NCBI RefSeq assembly: GCF_900177685.1
Contig: NZ_FXAY01000001.1
Location: 930,001-994,000 of the forward strand
Direction of reading: 5' to 3'
DNA from: Agreia pratensis
GTDB lineage: Bacteria > Actinomycetota > Actinomycetes > Actinomycetales > Microbacteriaceae
Length of the DNA stretch: 64,000 nt
In this document: one piece after another, positions 62,110 to 64,000 of the stretch
Position numbering within the stretch: the stretch's first letter is position 1
Layout: each line of letters opens with the position of its first letter
The notes under the pieces: model-generated
What the model was told of the DNA's origin: nothing
Seen by the model: the letters and a program-made list of their open reading frames with translations, nothing else
Databases searched by the model: none
Position numbers and translations under genes: made by a program

Positions 62110-63438
62110 GTGCTGGATTGGTTCTACAACATCAACATCGTTGATGGTCCGCTTCCTCTCGTGATCTGGGCGATCACCGTCGCCGGCGTAGTTCTGCTTC
62201 TCATCCGACGGCCCAGCCGGCGATGGCTGTTCCTGGCTGTCGGCAGCATGCTGACCGGCGCCGCCCTGGGCCTGGCCGTCGAGATCATCGTCGACGCCAC
62301 CGGCGTGGTCGGTGTGCCGCTGCCCTCTCCAACAGCCCCGTGGCTCGCCGCCCTGTGCGCGGCCATCGGTCTTGCCTGCATGAACATCGTCAGAACGTCG
62401 CGTCGCCGAAAAGTCGCCGCTGTGGCCCTCATCGTCTTTTCGGTGCTGTCGGCGGGTCTTGGCATCAATGCCGGGTTCGGCATCAATCGCACGATCGGAT
62501 CGGCCTTCGGCGTCTCTACCGGGGCGGCGATCGAAGGACTCACCCGACCCAAACAGGTCGGCCCCGCCCCCGTTCCCGTCGTCACCGCACCCCTCTACGA
62601 GAGTTGGAATCCGCCGGCCGACATGCCCACCACGGGCAAGACCGGACTGCTCACCGGTGCTGACGCGATAGCGTCGAGCACGGCGTTCGTGCCCCGCGAA
62701 GCATCGATCTACCTTCCGCCGGCGGCTCAGGTAGCCAATCCGCCCGCGCTTCCGCTGGTGGTCATGATGATGGGCCAGCCCGGAAATCCCCAGCCGGATT
62801 TCATCGCCGCCGCACTCGACGAGGTGGCAGCGAAGAACAAGGGACTCGCTCCCATCGTGATCATCGCCGATCAACTCGGCGACCCGAACACCGACCCTGT
62901 CTGCGCCGACTCCGCCAGATATGGCGGCGTCGACACCTACTTCAACAAAGACATCGTCGCCTACGCGAAGAGCACACTGCACATCGTGCAGGACCCTCGA
63001 TATTGGACGATTGCCGGGTACTCGAACGGCGGGGCCTGCGCATTCACCTGGGCGAGCAAGTATCCGGAGATCTGGGGCAATGTCGTCGATATCTCGGGCA
63101 ACGAGTGGCCCGGAGACGAGAACGAGACGGCCGCCATCGCCGACGGATACGGCGGAGACGCCGACGCTTTCGCAGCTGCGAAGCCCGCGGCTTGGCTCGA
63201 GAAGAACGCCGGCAAATTCACTACGCACGTGGCGATCTTCACCGCGGGCGAGAACGACCCGGAGTACACGCAGTTCGCGGTCAACAATGCCGCTCTGGCC
63301 GAGGCAGCCGGTTTCACGACCAAGAACTATGTCGTGCCAGGCGCCGATCATGTGGTGACGGCCTTGCGTGGCGGACTTCCCCATGCCTTCACCGAGCTCT
63401 ACCCACGGCTAGGACTCGCTGCACCCCCTTCGCCGTGA
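62110..63438 (+). CDS. membrane-anchored alpha/beta hydrolase (esterase D/antigen 85-like)
   Basis: 442 aa from GTG 62110; AGGAGG is 8 bases upstream. Four N-terminal hydrophobic helices (about 12-33, 38-62, 74-95 and 100-122) are followed by a soluble esterase domain (about 170-435). Its nucleophile elbow is GYSNGG (about 301-306), and a likely catalytic His is in PGADHV. The layout matches actinobacterial esterases related to mycolyltransferases, with the domain outside the membrane. The substrate could be a cell-envelope ester. Confidence 0.85.
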   Translation: MLDWFYNINIVDGPLPLVIWAITVAGVVLLLIRRPSRRWLFLAVGSMLTGAALGLAVEIIVDATGVVGVPLPSPTAPWLAALCAAIGLACMNIVRTSRRRKVAAVALIVFSVLSAGLGINAGFGINRTIGSAFGVSTGAAIEGLTRPKQVGPAPVPVVTAPLYESWNPPADMPTTGKTGLLTGADAIASSTAFVPREASIYLPPAAQVANPPALPLVVMMMGQPGNPQPDFIAAALDEVAAKNKGLAPIVIIADQLGDPNTDPVCADSARYGGVDTYFNKDIVAYAKSTLHIVQDPRYWTIAGYSNGGACAFTWASKYPEIWGNVVDISGNEWPGDENETAAIADGYGGDADAFAAAKPAAWLEKNAGKFTTHVAIFTAGENDPEYTQFAVNNAALAEAAGFTTKNYVVPGADHVVTALRGGLPHAFTELYPRLGLAAPPSP

Positions 63439-63568
63439 CCCACAGGCTGAGAGCCGGCTCTGGAATTACTCGGCATCTCCCTACTTTCCAACGGTCGCCA
63501 TCTTCCGTTCAACGCCCGTTCATCGCACCGTCGATTGATCAGGAAAAACGCGGAGAAAACTCGACGCC

Positions 63569-64000
63569 GTGCCCGAACACACCGAAAATCACGATCGTCC
63601 CGGCCTCTCTCGCCGTGGGTTCCTGGCCGCCAGCGGAGCCGTGGGCGCCCTGGCCGCAGCCGGTATGGGCTCTGCCGCGCCCGCCGCGGCGTCACCCTCC
63701 ACTGCCGGCCCGCTGATAGCCGCAGCATCGTCGGCGCAGGCCGCCTCCACCTCCGCGGTCTCCGCGAAGAAGTGGTCGCCCGACCTCCCGTCACCGCGGT
63801 TCACCTTCGCGGTGATGCCCGACACCCAGTACATGTTCGATGGAGCATCGATCGATCCGAAGCCGCTTCGCGCCTCGCTGCACTATCTGCTGTCGGAGCA
63901 GAAACGACAGAACATCGTGTTTCTCGCACACCTGGGCGACCTGACCCAGAACGGCGCCGCCGCCGAGATGGCCGCCTCGGGTGCTGAATTCGCGGTCCTC
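63569..64000 (+). CDS. Tat-exported metallophosphoesterase, 5' part
   Basis: 144 codons from GTG 63569 to the window edge, with no stop, so the gene continues. A twin-arginine signal is present (SRRGFLAASGAVGALAAAGM, about 15-34, ending near ASA-like sites). An Ala/Ser-rich spacer follows, then a calcineurin-like phosphoesterase start: FTFAVMPDTQYM (first metal Asp) and NIVFLAHLGDLTQNG (second metal site GD). It probably acts outside the cell on phosphate esters. GGAGA is about 13 bases before the GTG, a weak site. Confidence 0.8.
   Translation, partial: MPEHTENHDRPGLSRRGFLAASGAVGALAAAGMGSAAPAAASPSTAGPLIAAASSAQAASTSAVSAKKWSPDLPSPRFTFAVMPDTQYMFDGASIDPKPLRASLHYLLSEQKRQNIVFLAHLGDLTQNGAAAEMAASGAEFAVL

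Overview
The window is high-GC chromosomal DNA from an actinobacterium, most likely a member of the Microbacteriaceae. This is inferred from strong G/C third positions, many GTG starts, 4-base ATGA/GTGA gene overlaps, the mix of families (paired SMR transporters, DUF4342, AIM24, LppP/LprE lipoprotein, Opp-type glycan importers) and abundant intergenic palindromes. I see no rRNA or tRNA gene, CRISPR array, insertion sequence or prophage. Only the first and last genes are cut by the window edge.

Layout. 0-3.8 kb: end of a DUF1275 membrane protein, two alpha/beta hydrolases, an MFS exporter and a small unknown ORF. 4.0-8.6 kb: L-rhamnose catabolism (DeoR regulator, fused rhamnulose-1-phosphate aldolase/lactaldehyde dehydrogenase, rhamnulokinase). 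8.6-20.2 kb: housekeeping and small genes, including a FadR-type regulator overlapping an FMN L-lactate dehydrogenase, a paired SMR efflux system, an epoxide hydrolase, AIM24, CtaG and an aldo/keto reductase. 20.3-23.3 kb: a large GH78 alpha-L-rhamnosidase. 23.2-24 kb: a cluster of palindromic repeats around a GIY-YIG gene. 24-37.3 kb: one long leftward operon with an Opp-type importer (binding protein, permease, permease-ATPase fusion, ATPase) followed by GH42, GH3, GH3 and GH43 glycosidases, divergent from a TetR gene, with a nucleoside-hydrolase-like gene just beyond.

39-44.9 kb: a RecF-like ATPase, a DsbA-fold membrane protein whose two active-site cysteines are serines, an arginine-catabolic pair (DDAH/arginine-dihydrolase-like enzyme plus ornithine aminotransferase) divergent from an Lrp regulator, a small (p)ppGpp synthetase and a YtrA-type GntR. 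44.9-54 kb: a second Opp importer coupled to an FAD amine-oxidase-like enzyme, a TetR regulator and an amidohydrolase. The palindrome GTCA-N4-TGAC is found both in the TetR/importer promoter region and exactly on the amidohydrolase start codon. 54-60.2 kb: a Ugp-like carbohydrate importer, an inositol-monophosphatase-family enzyme, a 2H-type (cyclic) phosphoesterase and a LacI regulator, tied together by two copies of a perfect palindrome AGGGAACGTTCCCT. 60.2-64 kb: TetR, GNAT, HAD, a membrane-anchored esterase and the start of a Tat-exported metallophosphoesterase.

How the parts work together. The picture is of a plant-litter or rhizosphere saprophyte. GH78 releases L-rhamnose, RhaB and the RhaE-RhaW fusion convert it to DHAP and L-lactate, and LldD oxidises L-lactate to pyruvate. 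The 24-37 kb operon imports and trims hemicellulose or beta-galactoside oligomers. The most attractive candidate for an undescribed system is the LacI/Ugp/IMPase/2H-phosphoesterase regulon, which would fit uptake and opening of a cyclic or diester sugar (inositol) phosphate.

A family of about 90-110 bp nested palindromes (ends GCGCTGGTCGAGTAG) occurs in nine full or partial copies. It supplies the last codons and the stop codon of four unrelated genes. A second group of 70-120 bp palindromic elements lies at four intergenic sites.
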